A stretch of DNA of 14,054 nt, taken from contig CAZOFY010000061.1 in the NCBI GenBank assembly GCA_964579245.1, forward strand, positions 1 to 14,054, read 5' to 3'. The stretch's first letter is position 1, and the number at the start of each line of letters is the position of its first letter. The notes beneath the pieces are model-generated. The model was not told the DNA's origin and did no database searches. It worked only from the letters and a program-made list of their open reading frames with translations. Shown piece by piece: positions 1-8,970 of the stretch. The position numbers and the translations under genes are program-made. This DNA is from Firm-13 sp964579245 (GTDB lineage Bacteria; Bacillota; Clostridia; Saccharofermentanales; Saccharofermentanaceae).

Positions 1-48
1 GGGGCACAAATCTCCGCAGGTTTTTTGACAGCCTACTCAACCCCACAT

Positions 49-194
49 CGCCGGCGCGAAAATACGGCCTGGATCCGCGTTTTGGCCGTTCTAGGCCGTA
101 AAATCTCGTTCCCGACCCGTCCGCCGGCGCGAAAATACGGCCTGGATCCGCGTTTTGGCCGTTCTAGGCCGTAAAATCTCGTATACGACCCATC
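49..194. repeat. Two-copy 73-bp tandem repeat with internal palindrome
   Basis: Two adjacent 73-bp units (49-121 and 122-194) differ at only about four positions, all in the last 15 bp. Each unit holds an 8-bp inverted repeat, TACGGCCT and AGGCCGTA (63-70 with 93-100; 136-143 with 166-173), around a 22-bp centre containing GGATCC and another GGCC. The layout resembles a dispersed palindromic intergenic element. The rest of 1-338 shows no gene, promoter or RNA that I can support. Confidence 0.85.
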
Positions 195-338
195 CGCTTA
201 TCTTCACCTCAATTGTAAGAATCTCTTCCAACGTTTTGGCGCACCTTGTTCTGAGACAGCCTGTATTTCGGTGAAATTCGTGTATTTAGACATCCGTCCC
301 AGAGCACTGACCGAACGCCAAAAAAATAACTCGGAGCA

Positions 339-983
339 TTAATACCCTGCCTCCCACTCCAACAGTATCACCGCGATTCTTCCCTTCGTTCCCGAGCGGC
401 GAATCAGGGAATAGTCGTTACAGATCCGATCGGCTCCTTTGCAATCGCCGCAAGAACCGGTCACCGCACAGGGTGTTTTTCGAGATAGGCGAACACAATT
501 GGCGGGCGCTGAGATTTCACGATTTCTGGAGACCGCATCGTCGAGATCCTTTACCCATTTGTTGCGACCGACAACGAGAATGACCTTGTCTGGACCATAA
601 ATCGTAGCGGCGACACGATTGCCACGGCCGTCGACATTATAGATCTCCCCTTCTGACGTGATTGCGTTCGCCGAAGAGAAATAATAATCGGCCGAAAAAG
701 CCTGGCGGTTCAGCGCGTGCATTTTTTCGGGAGTGTTATTGGAGGGATCCGTGCGATCGTAAAAAGTGAAGGGCCCTTTACGAAGATAATCGATGATTCC
801 CGTTTCCTGAAGTGTCATCGAACCGCCGGCGTTCACCGTAGAGCCTGGTTTGATGAGACTGTTGAGAAGTGTCGGTAGTTGATCTTTTGTTGCAACCGAA
901 AATACTTCAAAGCCGTTCTCTCGGAGCTTGATCGCCAGATTTTCGAGTTTGTTTTTCCAGGTAGTCTCGTAATGAGTATCCAT
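339..983 (-). CDS. LUD-domain (DUF162) protein, lactate-utilization-like
   Basis: A 214-residue protein of the LUD family, the fold shared with LutC/YkgG and part of LutB. Visible family marks are a GGSMTLQETG segment in the N-terminal third, GRGNRVAATIYGP with VILVVGRNK in the middle, and a C-terminal Cys cluster (TPCAVTGSCGDCKGADRIC). Stand-alone members of this type are common in anaerobic Firmicutes and have no firmly assigned reaction, so a role in lactate oxidation should not be assumed; no lutA or lutB is present here. I chose the ATG at 981-983 because GGAGGA lies 3 nt upstream. An in-frame ATG at 1016 has no ribosome binding site and would add 11 residues. The gene is transcribed divergently from the lipoprotein relic and appears monocistronic. 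Confidence 0.88.
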   Translation of the reverse strand: MDTHYETTWKNKLENLAIKLRENGFEVFSVATKDQLPTLLNSLIKPGSTVNAGGSMTLQETGIIDYLRKGPFTFYDRTDPSNNTPEKMHALNRQAFSADYYFSSANAITSEGEIYNVDGRGNRVAATIYGPDKVILVVGRNKWVKDLDDAVSRNREISAPANCVRLSRKTPCAVTGSCGDCKGADRICNDYSLIRRSGTKGRIAVILLEWEAGY

Positions 984-1176
984 AATTCCTCCGGCTTTTG
1001 TAATGTTTTTGCCCATACGACCGTCTAATAAATAGAAAGGTGGTGAGTTATGCTCCTTTTGGGGGTCGGCGGCCTCTTTTCAGTGTACCTTTCGCCTCTC
1101 AAAATCGCAATGTACCAAGGGGCCGCCGCTTCTTCCACAAGGAATTGGGATTTCTTCTTTCTTGAGCGCCCGAATA

Positions 1177-1198
1177 TGACAGATAAATATTTCTGTCA
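1177..1198. promoter_or_regulatory. Inverted repeat, possible operator
   Basis: TGACAGA (1177-1183) and TCTGTCA (1192-1198) form a perfect 7-bp dyad around an 8-bp A/T-only centre. It overlaps the place where a -35 element for the TATAAT at 1218-1223 would lie (CTGTCA, 1193-1198, is a weak match at 19 bp). A related TGACAG recurs as CTTGACAGAG just before 1261. The position suggests a repressor or activator site for the lipoprotein gene; the binding protein is unknown. Confidence 0.5.
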
Positions 1199-1217
1199 GA
1201 GTTTGCTTTTCTATTGT

Positions 1218-1236
1218 TATAATCAAATGTGATTAT
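1218..1236 (+). promoter_or_regulatory. -10 box overlapped by a perfect 7-bp dyad
   Basis: TATAAT at 1218-1223 is a consensus -10 element about 40 bp before the lipoprotein start. The perfect inverted repeat ATAATCA-AATG-TGATTAT (1219-1236) sits on the box itself, so a protein bound there would block polymerase. The -35 region is weak. Confidence 0.5.
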
Positions 1237-1260
1237 TTCATAACTCTTGACAGAGATAAA

Positions 1261-2990
1261 ATGAGAAATAATCCTTTTTTTACGACAAGTAGCTTTGGCA
1301 CCGAAATTTCCTCATTTCTTGAAAATCTGAAAAAGGATGGTCTGATATATGTCGAAAATCAGCCTGAAAATAAAAAGAGTCCTGTGTTCAAATTTGTGTT
1401 GATGCTGCTCCTTGTCTGTTTTTTCTTATCCGGTTGCAATCAGCAAAAAGGCGTCCAGGATACATCCGATGCACCTTCAGATCCTTCATCTGGCGAAGCG
1501 GGTTTGCTCCCTGCGTCTTTTAAAGCCGAGGAACATGATCTCCTCTCTTTAATCCCGGAAGCCACAGATTCCGTACTGGTTGATATCATTGCCGGAGACA
1601 ATATTTTTGTGATAGCCGATATTTCCATGAAGGATCCCAAGCTTTCTTCCGAGGAAAATATAGTATATATCACGGATTACTATGTCTTTTCTCTAGACTC
1701 TGATGGAGAGGCAGTGTCTGCAAGAAAGCTACGGGATCTATTGCCCGGGGATTTTTCAACGTTCTGTTATGCCGGAGATCAAGAGGGAAATCTTGCTGTG
1801 CTTACGGAGAGTTATACAGATTCAGGACTTGCTCATATCGTCTACATTTTGGACAAGACTTCGTTGGATGTTAAGTCATCTGTGAACCTTACGAATGAAA
1901 ATATGATGATTTGCTATTCAATGACTTTTGACGGAGAGGGGAATATTTATCTGCTCGGAATCGATCCGGAGGCAAAAAGCAGACTCCTGGTATTTGATTC
2001 CAAGGGTACTCTTCTTAGTAATATCAATGACCCGCGGGTGAACGATGTTACTAAACTCGTGGTCTGGCAAGATACCGTCCTGTGCCTCGTTTATGACGAA
2101 TCCGGGATGTCCGTACGTTATCATTCCATTCCGTTGGACCGGGACGAATTTGGAGATTTCGTTGATCTGGGCAAGATGTCCGGTGAATGGTTTGATACGA
2201 CTGATTCAGGAGTCGCCTATACCGCAACCGAGCAGGGATTATCCGCAACCAGAATCAAAGAAGGGAACAATCTAACATACAAGTGGGCCGGGCTTGAAAT
2301 TTCCTATCACCAATTAAGCGCGGTGAAGCTTTGTGCCCTGCCCGGCGGATCGCTTATTCTTGCAGGAACAGCTTTTCAGGGCGATACAGCAGCAGTCCGG
2401 AGATGAAACTGGACGCAAATCAGATCTGGATCGATCCGGCCGAACTATTCAAAAATGGCGAGCTTGCCCTTCAGTACATAGGAGTATCTGATCCTCATAG
2501 CTTCGCGCTCATCTTCAATAATTTCGCAGGAGATGTCACATTCAAAGGATACCCCTCTATTTCGGGTTCTTCCCCGTGTCTGTCAAGCGGTGCAACAGTC
2601 AGCATACTCCGTGACACGGATTCTCCTGATGGAGCATGGAGCTTCGTACAATCTTTGTACTCTAAGGAAACTCAGAGTCGTTGCATCCAGTATTTCGGTG
2701 GATTCTCTCTCAACCGAGAAGTCCTGGATTCGCAGATTGAGGCGGCAAAGTCGGAACCAAAGAATAAAGAAGCCGGAGATGTTCCTTATGTTTTGCTGAG
2801 CGATGAAGGTGAGGCTCGGTTACGTACCCTTTTGGAGTCTATGGAAGGAACACCGGAAGACTATCAGCCGGAAATCCTTGCAATCGTCCAGGAGGAAGCG
2901 GCACCCTTCTTTGAAGGGCAGAAGTCGGCCGGGGATGTTGCAAAATCGATACAAAGCCGGGTCGAGATGCTTGTTAAGGAAAGGGGCTAG
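1261..2990 (+). pseudogene. Solute-binding lipoprotein (ABC sugar type), internally deleted and frameshifted
   Basis: Two reading frames form one broken gene. Frame one (1261-2406) has a lipoprotein signal (hydrophobic VLMLLLVCFFLSGC, lipobox Cys at residue 59) and then a β-propeller-like region typical of large Clostridia sugar-binding lipoproteins, ending at a TGA at 2404. Frame two (continuing to 2990) encodes the C-terminal part of a family 1 solute-binding domain, including the closing signature EEAAPFFEGQKSAGDVAKSI. The N-terminal lobe and middle of the binding domain, by family experience some 200-250 residues, are absent. The junction is near 2385-2415, at a CAGCAGCAG run. The N-terminus is also odd: 58 residues precede the lipid Cys, while an out-of-frame ATG at 1349 with AAGGATGG upstream opens a basic MSKISLKIKRV segment that would make a normal signal peptide if joined to the main frame, hinting at a second indel. 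No permease genes are adjacent. Confidence 0.82.
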
Positions 2991-3029
2991 CACCGCCTTT
3001 GTATTCCGATTTGAAGGCTACACTTCTTA

Positions 3030-3063
3030 ACAGCCCCGACGCTCTGGCATGAGCCGGGGCTGT
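3030..3063 (+). terminator. Hairpin after the lipoprotein relic
   Basis: ACAGCCCCG (3030-3038) pairs with CGGGGCTGT (3055-3063), and an inner GCTC/GAGC helix closes a 6-nt loop. The stem is strong, but only TCATT follows instead of a U-run. Terminator function, or mRNA 3'-end protection, is therefore probable rather than certain. It separates the relic from the GH31 gene. Confidence 0.5.
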
Positions 3064-3211
3064 CATTGCGGACGCCAAACGCATACCGCTACGATTTTGT
3101 CATCAATCAGAAATCGTACTGTATATCGTTTCGCGCACGGTTGATGATACAATATGTGTAATTGTCGAATATTTTTGTTATTTCATATTTTCGGAACACC
3201 GGAGGGCACGT

Positions 3212-5563
3212 ATGAAGTTTTCGAACGGGATTTGGCTGAGCAAGAAGGGTTTTACGATTTCCTCTCCCAAAGAAGTTTATTCAGTCGAGATAGGGGACAA
3301 CAGCTTAACGGTCCATGCTCCTTATTCGCATATCACGCACCGTGGTCGGGTTACGGATACGGGCGCGATGACGATTCGGTTCAGTTCGCCGGCAACGGAT
3401 GTCATCGCTGTCTGCGTTAAGAACCATATTGGACGCAGGGAGAAGGTCGCACAGTTCTCCCTGAACACCGCTCGCGTGCAGACGACATTCATGGAGACGG
3501 ACACACATTATGTGTTCGGTTCAGGCAGTACCGAAGTCTATATTTCGAAGCTGTCCCCCTGGGATATTTCCTTCTATCGCAACGGTGTTTTTCTGACGTC
3601 TTCCGGTACGGATTCTCTCGCTCACATCGAAGATGCGAACGGCAAGACCTATCTGCGCGAGCAACTGACGTTGAGCCCGGGCGAATGTGTTTACGGATTA
3701 GGGGAGCGATTTACTTCGTTTGTTAAAAACGGACAGTCTGTCGAGACCTGGAATGCGGACGGCGGTGCCGAGACCGAGCAGGCATATAAGTGTGTTCCTT
3801 TCTATGTCACGTCTAAGAATTACGGTGTTTTCGTGAACAATACAGACAATGTTTCTTATGAGATCGGCAGCGAGCGTGTCGACAAAGCGCAGTTTTCCGT
3901 GCCCGGCGAAGCTCTGGAGTATTTTGTAATCAGCGGAGAAGATGTCAAGAGTGTGATTGGCACATACACTGATCTGACCGGGAGGCCGGCTCTGCCGCCG
4001 GTCTGGTCCTTCGGACTGTGGCTCTCGACCTCCTTTGTAACAGAGTATGACGAGGAGACGATCATGGCCTTTGTGGATGGTATGCAGGATCGGGGGCTCC
4101 CCGTCTCCGTTCTTCATATCGACTGTTTCTGGATGAAGGAATTTGAGTGGACCAGTTTTGCCTGGGACAAGGAGAGATTTCCGGATCCGGTGGGTATGAT
4201 CAGAAGACTACATGAGAAAGGCTTAAAGGTCTGTCTCTGGATCAACCCGTATATCGGGCAAAAATCACCTCTGTTCCGCGAGGGCCTGGATGCGAATTAT
4301 TTTGTCAATACGGGCTCAGGGGCTGTCTGGCAGTGCGACGGTTGGCAGGCCGGAATGGCCCTGGTCGATTTCACCAACACTTCAGCCCGTACCTGGTACC
4401 AGAAATATGTCGAAGAACTTCTGAAGATGGGTGTCGACAGTGTGAAGACAGATTTCGGGGAGAGGATTCCGACAGCGGACCCGTTTTTCGGTACGCTCGC
4501 CGAGAAGCAAGGCATTGTTTTCCATAACGGGATGACACCGGAAAGCATGCATAATTATTATTCGTATCTATACAACCAGGCGGTTTTCGAGATTTTGGAG
4601 AGACGCCTGGGCAAGTCGCAGGCCTTGCTTTTCGCGAGGTCAGGAACCGCAGGGAGCCAGAAAATGCCGGTCCACTGGGGAGGGGATTCCAAGTCCTCCT
4701 ACACTTCGATGGCGGCAACCCTGCGTGGTGGTTTGTCGCTTGCACTATGCGGATTCGGCTTCTGGAGTCATGATATCGGCGGATTCGAATCCGGTGCAAC
4801 ACCGGATCTCTATAAACGCTGGACGCAATTCGGACTTTTGTCCTCGCACAGCCGTCTGCACGGAAACGAGGACTATAAGGTGCCGTGGCTGTACGGAGAG
4901 GAAGCCGTCGAGGTGACAAAGCTTTTCACTCGACTGAAGCTTCGATTTATGCCTTATCTCTATGCGGCAGCTGTGGAATCATCGGCTACAGGAATTCCGG
5001 TCATGCGGCCAATGATCCTGGAGTTTCCGAAGGACGAGACTTGCCGATACCTCGATCGTCAATATATGCTGGGGCCTTCTCTTCTCTGTGCACCGGTATT
5101 CAGTCCCGACGGCATCGTAAGCTATTATGTGCCTGCAGGACAATGGACAAATATTCTGACCAGAGAACGCATCATCGGACCGTGCTGGTGTACGGAACAG
5201 TACGATTACTTCTCCCTTCCCTTACTGGCGAGAGACAATTCAATCCTGGTCACAGGAAAGACAGACACGACGCCCGATTATGACTATCTGGACTCTGTTA
5301 CCGTTACTCTGTATGATCTGCATCCGGACGAGGAAGCCTTTGCCGAGATTTTCTCGGCCGGAGGGCAGCGCTCGGGTATGGTTCGTGCACGCATAAATGA
5401 CGGCCGGCTCGTGGTTCGTTCCGAGGGATTGACCGGGATCTGTCGGTTAATGATCGCGAATGAATACAATGTCGGCTCGTCCTCAGAAGGGATCCCTGAG
5501 CAGACAGATTGGGGCACGGTTATCGACTTTACCCGCACGACTCTTGAGATTGAGCTGCTGTAA
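3212..5563 (+). CDS. yicI: GH31 alpha-xylosidase, YicI-type
   Basis: A 783-residue retaining alpha-glycosidase of family GH31, close in length to E. coli YicI (772). The N-terminal β-sandwich (about 1-260) leads into a (β/α)8 barrel. The nucleophile motif KTDFGERIP gives Asp414, and HWGGD gives the acid/base Asp492. The barrel continues with GFWSHDIGGFESG and a FGLLSSHSRLHG segment, both hallmarks of the xylosidase subgroup. A β-rich C-terminal region follows (about 600-783). Expected activity is release of alpha-linked xylose (isoprimeverose-type ends of xyloglucan fragments) or a related alpha-glycoside. No signal peptide is visible, so the enzyme is cytoplasmic and would need imported oligosaccharides. 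The ATG at 3212 has GGAGGG 5 nt upstream. The 3' end overlaps the convergent phosphoesterase gene by 35 bp. The preceding sugar-binding lipoprotein is decayed, so uptake may now depend on another locus. Confidence 0.92.
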   Translation: MKFSNGIWLSKKGFTISSPKEVYSVEIGDNSLTVHAPYSHITHRGRVTDTGAMTIRFSSPATDVIAVCVKNHIGRREKVAQFSLNTARVQTTFMETDTHYVFGSGSTEVYISKLSPWDISFYRNGVFLTSSGTDSLAHIEDANGKTYLREQLTLSPGECVYGLGERFTSFVKNGQSVETWNADGGAETEQAYKCVPFYVTSKNYGVFVNNTDNVSYEIGSERVDKAQFSVPGEALEYFVISGEDVKSVIGTYTDLTGRPALPPVWSFGLWLSTSFVTEYDEETIMAFVDGMQDRGLPVSVLHIDCFWMKEFEWTSFAWDKERFPDPVGMIRRLHEKGLKVCLWINPYIGQKSPLFREGLDANYFVNTGSGAVWQCDGWQAGMALVDFTNTSARTWYQKYVEELLKMGVDSVKTDFGERIPTADPFFGTLAEKQGIVFHNGMTPESMHNYYSYLYNQAVFEILERRLGKSQALLFARSGTAGSQKMPVHWGGDSKSSYTSMAATLRGGLSLALCGFGFWSHDIGGFESGATPDLYKRWTQFGLLSSHSRLHGNEDYKVPWLYGEEAVEVTKLFTRLKLRFMPYLYAAAVESSATGIPVMRPMILEFPKDETCRYLDRQYMLGPSLLCAPVFSPDGIVSYYVPAGQWTNILTRERIIGPCWCTEQYDYFSLPLLARDNSILVTGKTDTTPDYDYLDSVTVTLYDLHPDEEAFAEIFSAGGQRSGMVRARINDGRLVVRSEGLTGICRLMIANEYNVGSSSEGIPEQTDWGTVIDFTRTTLEIELL

Positions 5564-6413
5564 GCGTTACTGCTAAAAGTTCCGGACGATTGAACACACG
5601 AAAGGGGAAGATGCTGTTTCCTAAGCCGCGGCTCAGGATCATCGTAGCTTCTCCTTTTTCATACAAGCCGCCCGTATACGCGGGGAAAAATCCCTGCCCC
5701 GGAGCGAAAATCCCGCAAACATAAGGAATCCGGACCTGTCCGCCGTGAGCATGCCCGGAAAAAACCAGATCGGCGCCGTTTTCCTCATATGTTTCAAAAA
5801 GCTCGGGCCGGTGTGCCAGAAGGATTTCGTAATACCCCATGTTTTCTGCCGTTTGGATCGTTTTCCCGGAGATCTGACTCAAGGAAGTATTTGGTGAAAT
5901 TCCGCTCAGTACGAGAGATTCGCCTTTGTTTTCAAGCACGATTGACTGATCCTGCAGTACGGTCACGCCTGATGTCGTCATCTTCCGGATCAGCTCCGGC
6001 GTCATATTCGAACCGAGCTCGTGATTTCCTTCAACAAAGAATACCGGTGCAATCTTCACCGCCTCGAGTACATATTGCATGGCAGCCTCGACATCCGGGT
6101 GATGATAATCAATCAGATCACCCGTAATGAAGATCAAATCCGGTTCGGCCTCCTTGCTCAGCTCGATCAATCGGGATTGCTCTTCACCAAAGGAAGCATT
6201 GTGGAGATCCGAGACCTGCAGGATAACAATTCCGTCAAATCCGACCGGAATCTTGTCAGAAATGACCTCATAATGTGTCAATGTCACGTCCTGGTTTTGC
6301 CAGAATAGGAAACAGGAGATCATCAGGATCGACAAAGAAAAAGCAAGCAGTCTGACGCGGCCTTTCTTGCTGCGCAGACTGCTTGCTGTAAGATCCTTGA
6401 TTATAAGTCGCAT
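5529..6413 (-). CDS. Membrane-anchored metallophosphoesterase, YkuE-like
   Basis: A 294-residue calcineurin-like phosphoesterase. After a basic start and one membrane segment (about residues 20-38), the metal-binding motifs appear in order: SDLHN (Asp69, His71), GDLID (Asp99), GNHE (Asn130, His131), His201, and GHAHGGQ (220-226). The catalytic domain should face outside the membrane, like Bacillus YkuE and UDP-diacylglucosamine-pyrophosphatase-like relatives; the substrate cannot be read from sequence. I chose the ATG at 6411-6413 because AAGGTAGG precedes it by 4 nt. A TTG at 6437 would add eight residues and overlap the upstream gene. It is the last gene of the operon, 5 bp after the HAD stop codon. 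It ends inside the 3' end of the convergent GH31 gene. Confidence 0.9.
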   Translation of the reverse strand: MRLIIKDLTASSLRSKKGRVRLLAFSLSILMISCFLFWQNQDVTLTHYEVISDKIPVGFDGIVILQVSDLHNASFGEEQSRLIELSKEAEPDLIFITGDLIDYHHPDVEAAMQYVLEAVKIAPVFFVEGNHELGSNMTPELIRKMTTSGVTVLQDQSIVLENKGESLVLSGISPNTSLSQISGKTIQTAENMGYYEILLAHRPELFETYEENGADLVFSGHAHGGQVRIPYVCGIFAPGQGFFPAYTGGLYEKGEATMILSRGLGNSIFPFRVFNRPELLAVTLTAAQSQESCG

Positions 6414-6417
6414 AGAG

Positions 6418-6425
6418 CCTACCTT
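6418..6425 (-). promoter_or_regulatory. Ribosome binding site for the phosphoesterase
   Basis: AAGGTAGG on the minus strand overlaps the TAG stop of the HAD gene and lies 4 nt before the ATG at 6413. It decides the start against the upstream TTG and suggests translational coupling. Confidence 0.65.
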
Positions 6426-7252
6426 GAAAGAAGACAAAATTTCCGGATTGCGGAGGCTGCTCCGTTATCTTCATTCGAAACCGTCGTAAAGGAGGCGATG
6501 CTTTTCGCAAGAGGAACAGCGTTTGCAACCGCTACGGAGAAGCCCGCATAAGCAAGCATGCTTAGGTCGTTCGCACCGTCACCGATAGCCATGACACGGT
6601 CTCTGGGGATTTCCAGTAACTGCGCCAGCGCCTGAAGTGCGGCCCCCTTCGAGATATCCCTCGCATTGATCTCGAGATTCATCGGACTGGAATCGGTTAC
6701 ATCAAGATCCGGTTGCTTCTGCAGAAATTCCACAATCTCGTCGTGGAGGTCCTGAGGCACCCAGTGCAGGAATATCTTCTCAACGCTCCGGGCGGCCTTC
6801 TCAAAGTATTCGGGGATTGAAGCAACAAAACGCATATTCTCTATAATTTGGGAAAAATGACGACCCTTAGCCGTATAGAAGGACACGAGGTCACTCATAT
6901 ATTTCTCGTCACAGAAGGCTACGCCCTCGCTATATGCGACAAAAGAGATCTCCGTTGTCAGAAGGCGGCGAAAAATCCTGACGGCCGTTTCCGTCGGAAT
7001 CAGGCCTTTCATGATCTCCAATTCCTCTTCGACTTCCATTACGCTGGCACCGTTCGCAAGAATCAGATACTTTGAAACAGCACTGTCCAGAAGAACAGGC
7101 GGAATCTCGGAAAGTGTCCGGCCGGTCGTAGGTACGAGGATACAGCCTGCCTCTGCCGCTTCCCGCAACACGGCTATGGTCTCTTCGGGAAGATTGCCGT
7201 CATTGTGAAGCACCGTACCGTCCAAATCATAGGCTATCAGGTCAAATCTCAT
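6419..7252 (-). CDS. Cof-type HAD-IIB phosphatase
   Basis: A 277-residue haloacid-dehalogenase superfamily hydrolase of the Cof/YbiV subgroup. Motif I is DLDGT, with nucleophile Asp9 and acid Asp11. Motif II is PTTGR (Thr42 or Thr43). The motif III Lys is in DISKG (Lys202), and motif IV is GDGAND (224-229). The C2-type cap lies between motifs II and III (about 80-190). Relatives dephosphorylate sugar phosphates, flavin precursors or other small phosphoesters in the cytoplasm; the substrate cannot be predicted. Its ATG overlaps the acyl-CoA synthetase stop codon as ATGA, with AAGGGG 5 nt upstream, so the two are translationally coupled. Length and motifs are complete, and nothing suggests decay. 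Confidence 0.92.
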   Translation of the reverse strand: MRFDLIAYDLDGTVLHNDGNLPEETIAVLREAAEAGCILVPTTGRTLSEIPPVLLDSAVSKYLILANGASVMEVEEELEIMKGLIPTETAVRIFRRLLTTEISFVAYSEGVAFCDEKYMSDLVSFYTAKGRHFSQIIENMRFVASIPEYFEKAARSVEKIFLHWVPQDLHDEIVEFLQKQPDLDVTDSSPMNLEINARDISKGAALQALAQLLEIPRDRVMAIGDGANDLSMLAYAGFSVAVANAVPLAKSIASFTTVSNEDNGAASAIRKFCLLSR

Positions 7253-8961
7253 GTATTCCCCTTCTTGTCATCGTTTCCACGGATCTCGACACGGCGAATC
7301 TTGCCGCTGATGGTCTTCGGAAGTTCGGTGACGAATTCGATGATACGAGGATATTTGTAAGGTGCTGTCACCTTCTTGACGTGGTTCTGAAGCTCGTGCT
7401 TGAGCTCCTCCGTCGGCTCATAGCCGGCAGAAAGAACGATCGTCGCCTTGACCACCTGCCCGCGGATCGGATCCGGCGCTGCCGTAATCGCGCACTCCAG
7501 AACCGCACGGTGCGTCTGCAAGGCGCTCTCGACTTCGAAGGGTCCTATACGGTAGCCGGAGCATTTAATCACGTCATCCGAGCGCCCAACAAACCAATAG
7601 AAGCCGTCCTCGTCTCGCCACGCGACGTCACCAGTCTCATAATATGAATCATGCCAGACGCGGTCCGTTGCTGCCTGATCGCGAAAATATCCCAGGAACA
7701 GTCCGACCGGGACTCCCTTATCGAGCCCGGTAACGACTACGCGCCCCTCCGTGCCGGGAGGGCAGGAACGATCCTCATCGTCGATGATATCCAGTTTATA
7801 AAGAGGAGCCGGCCGCCCCATCGAACCCGGTCTCGGCTCATCCCACGGAAAGCTGGCGCAGAGAACGGAGGTCTCTGTCTGGCCAAAGCCCTCCATAATC
7901 TTCAATCCCGTAGCCTCATAGAAGCGGTTGAAAACCTCTGCCTGCAAAGGCTCGCCGGCCGTTAAAGCCATACGAAGTGAGGAAAGATCGTATTGGGACA
8001 GGTCATCCTGGATCATATAGCGATAGATGGTCGGCGGAGCACAGAAGGTCGTCACTTTATAATGAGAAAGCTTCTCGAGAAGGCCGCCCGCGTGAAATCG
8101 ATCCATATCATAAACAAAGTTCGCCGCACCGCAGATCCACTGCCCGTAGATCTTGCCCCAGCCGCACTTCGCCCAGCCTGTGTCGGCAACGCTGATGTGA
8201 AGGTCATTCTCCGTCAGCTGCTGCCAATAATGAGCGGTAACGATGTGTCCGAGCGGATGCTCGAAGTCGTGCAGAACCATTTTGGGCATGCCGGTCGTGC
8301 CCGATGTGAAATACAGAAGCATCGGATCCTTACCGCCCGCAATACGTGCGGCATCACGGAACAAGATTGCCTCCTCATCGGATATCGAGGCAATGAATGA
8401 GTTGAGCTCGGTCCATCCCTGCGGTGCGGCAAAGGACTTTTCAAGAGCCTTCGCCTTCGCATCTGACTCAATATAGCAAACCGAACGGACCTCGGGACAA
8501 GCAGGAAGAACTTCTTCGACAGCCTTCGCGATGTCAGTCTCCGTAATGGTAATGATCATATCGACCGATGCCGCCTTGACTCGATATTCGATATCCTTCT
8601 TTGTCAGTTGTACGGTTGCCGGAATAAAAACGACACCCAGACGCATGAATGCCGGCGCATAGACCCAGAACTGCCAACGCCTCTTCATCAGAAAAAGGAC
8701 CGTGTCGCCCTTCTTCATGCCCAGTTTCGAAAAAGCGGCTGCTGCGCGGGCACTCTCCAGTGAAATATCCGAAAAACTCATCTTTCGCTCGTCTCCGGCA
8801 TCGTTACACCAGACCAGTGCCGGCTTCTGCGATTCCTGCGACGCCCAGGCATCGACAACATCATTGGCAAAATTGAAATTATCAGGAACGTTCACCTGAT
8901 AATTTTCCATAAAATCCTCATACGAGGAAAACTTCTCTCTCGGCAGAAAATCCTTCAGCAT
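7249..8961 (-). CDS. AMP-forming acyl-CoA synthetase (acetyl/medium-chain type)
   Basis: A 570-residue ANL-superfamily enzyme that activates a carboxylic acid with ATP and transfers it to CoA. Core motifs are all present: P-loop TSGTTGMPK (219-227), GFGQTE (358-363), YETGD (441-445), the GRSDDVIKCSGYRI hinge region (459-472) and the catalytic C-terminal Lys in PKTISGK (Lys554). The pattern around ADTGWAKCGWGKIYG and the overall length fit the ACSM / medium-chain acetyl-CoA-synthetase-like group, which uses short, medium, branched or aromatic acids. The exact acid is not predictable. The ATG at 8961 has AAGGAG 5 nt upstream and sits 9 bp after the XRE-cupin gene, which probably senses or regulates the same pathway. 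A benzoate- or phenylacetate-CoA ligase cannot be excluded. Confidence 0.92.
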   Translation of the reverse strand: MLKDFLPREKFSSYEDFMENYQVNVPDNFNFANDVVDAWASQESQKPALVWCNDAGDERKMSFSDISLESARAAAAFSKLGMKKGDTVLFLMKRRWQFWVYAPAFMRLGVVFIPATVQLTKKDIEYRVKAASVDMIITITETDIAKAVEEVLPACPEVRSVCYIESDAKAKALEKSFAAPQGWTELNSFIASISDEEAILFRDAARIAGGKDPMLLYFTSGTTGMPKMVLHDFEHPLGHIVTAHYWQQLTENDLHISVADTGWAKCGWGKIYGQWICGAANFVYDMDRFHAGGLLEKLSHYKVTTFCAPPTIYRYMIQDDLSQYDLSSLRMALTAGEPLQAEVFNRFYEATGLKIMEGFGQTETSVLCASFPWDEPRPGSMGRPAPLYKLDIIDDEDRSCPPGTEGRVVVTGLDKGVPVGLFLGYFRDQAATDRVWHDSYYETGDVAWRDEDGFYWFVGRSDDVIKCSGYRIGPFEVESALQTHRAVLECAITAAPDPIRGQVVKATIVLSAGYEPTEELKHELQNHVKKVTAPYKYPRIIEFVTELPKTISGKIRRVEIRGNDDKKGNT

Positions 8962-8970
8962 AGCAACTCC

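Noticed and set aside
1050..1232. 60-codon plus-strand frame with AGGTGG before its ATG
   Set aside because: No recognisable domain, unusual composition, and it runs through both operator dyads and the -10 box. More likely chance; a small leader peptide cannot be fully excluded.
3698..4117. Long antisense frame within the GH31 gene
   Set aside because: It lies opposite a complete, motif-rich enzyme; its composition is that of a codon-bias shadow and it has no domain.
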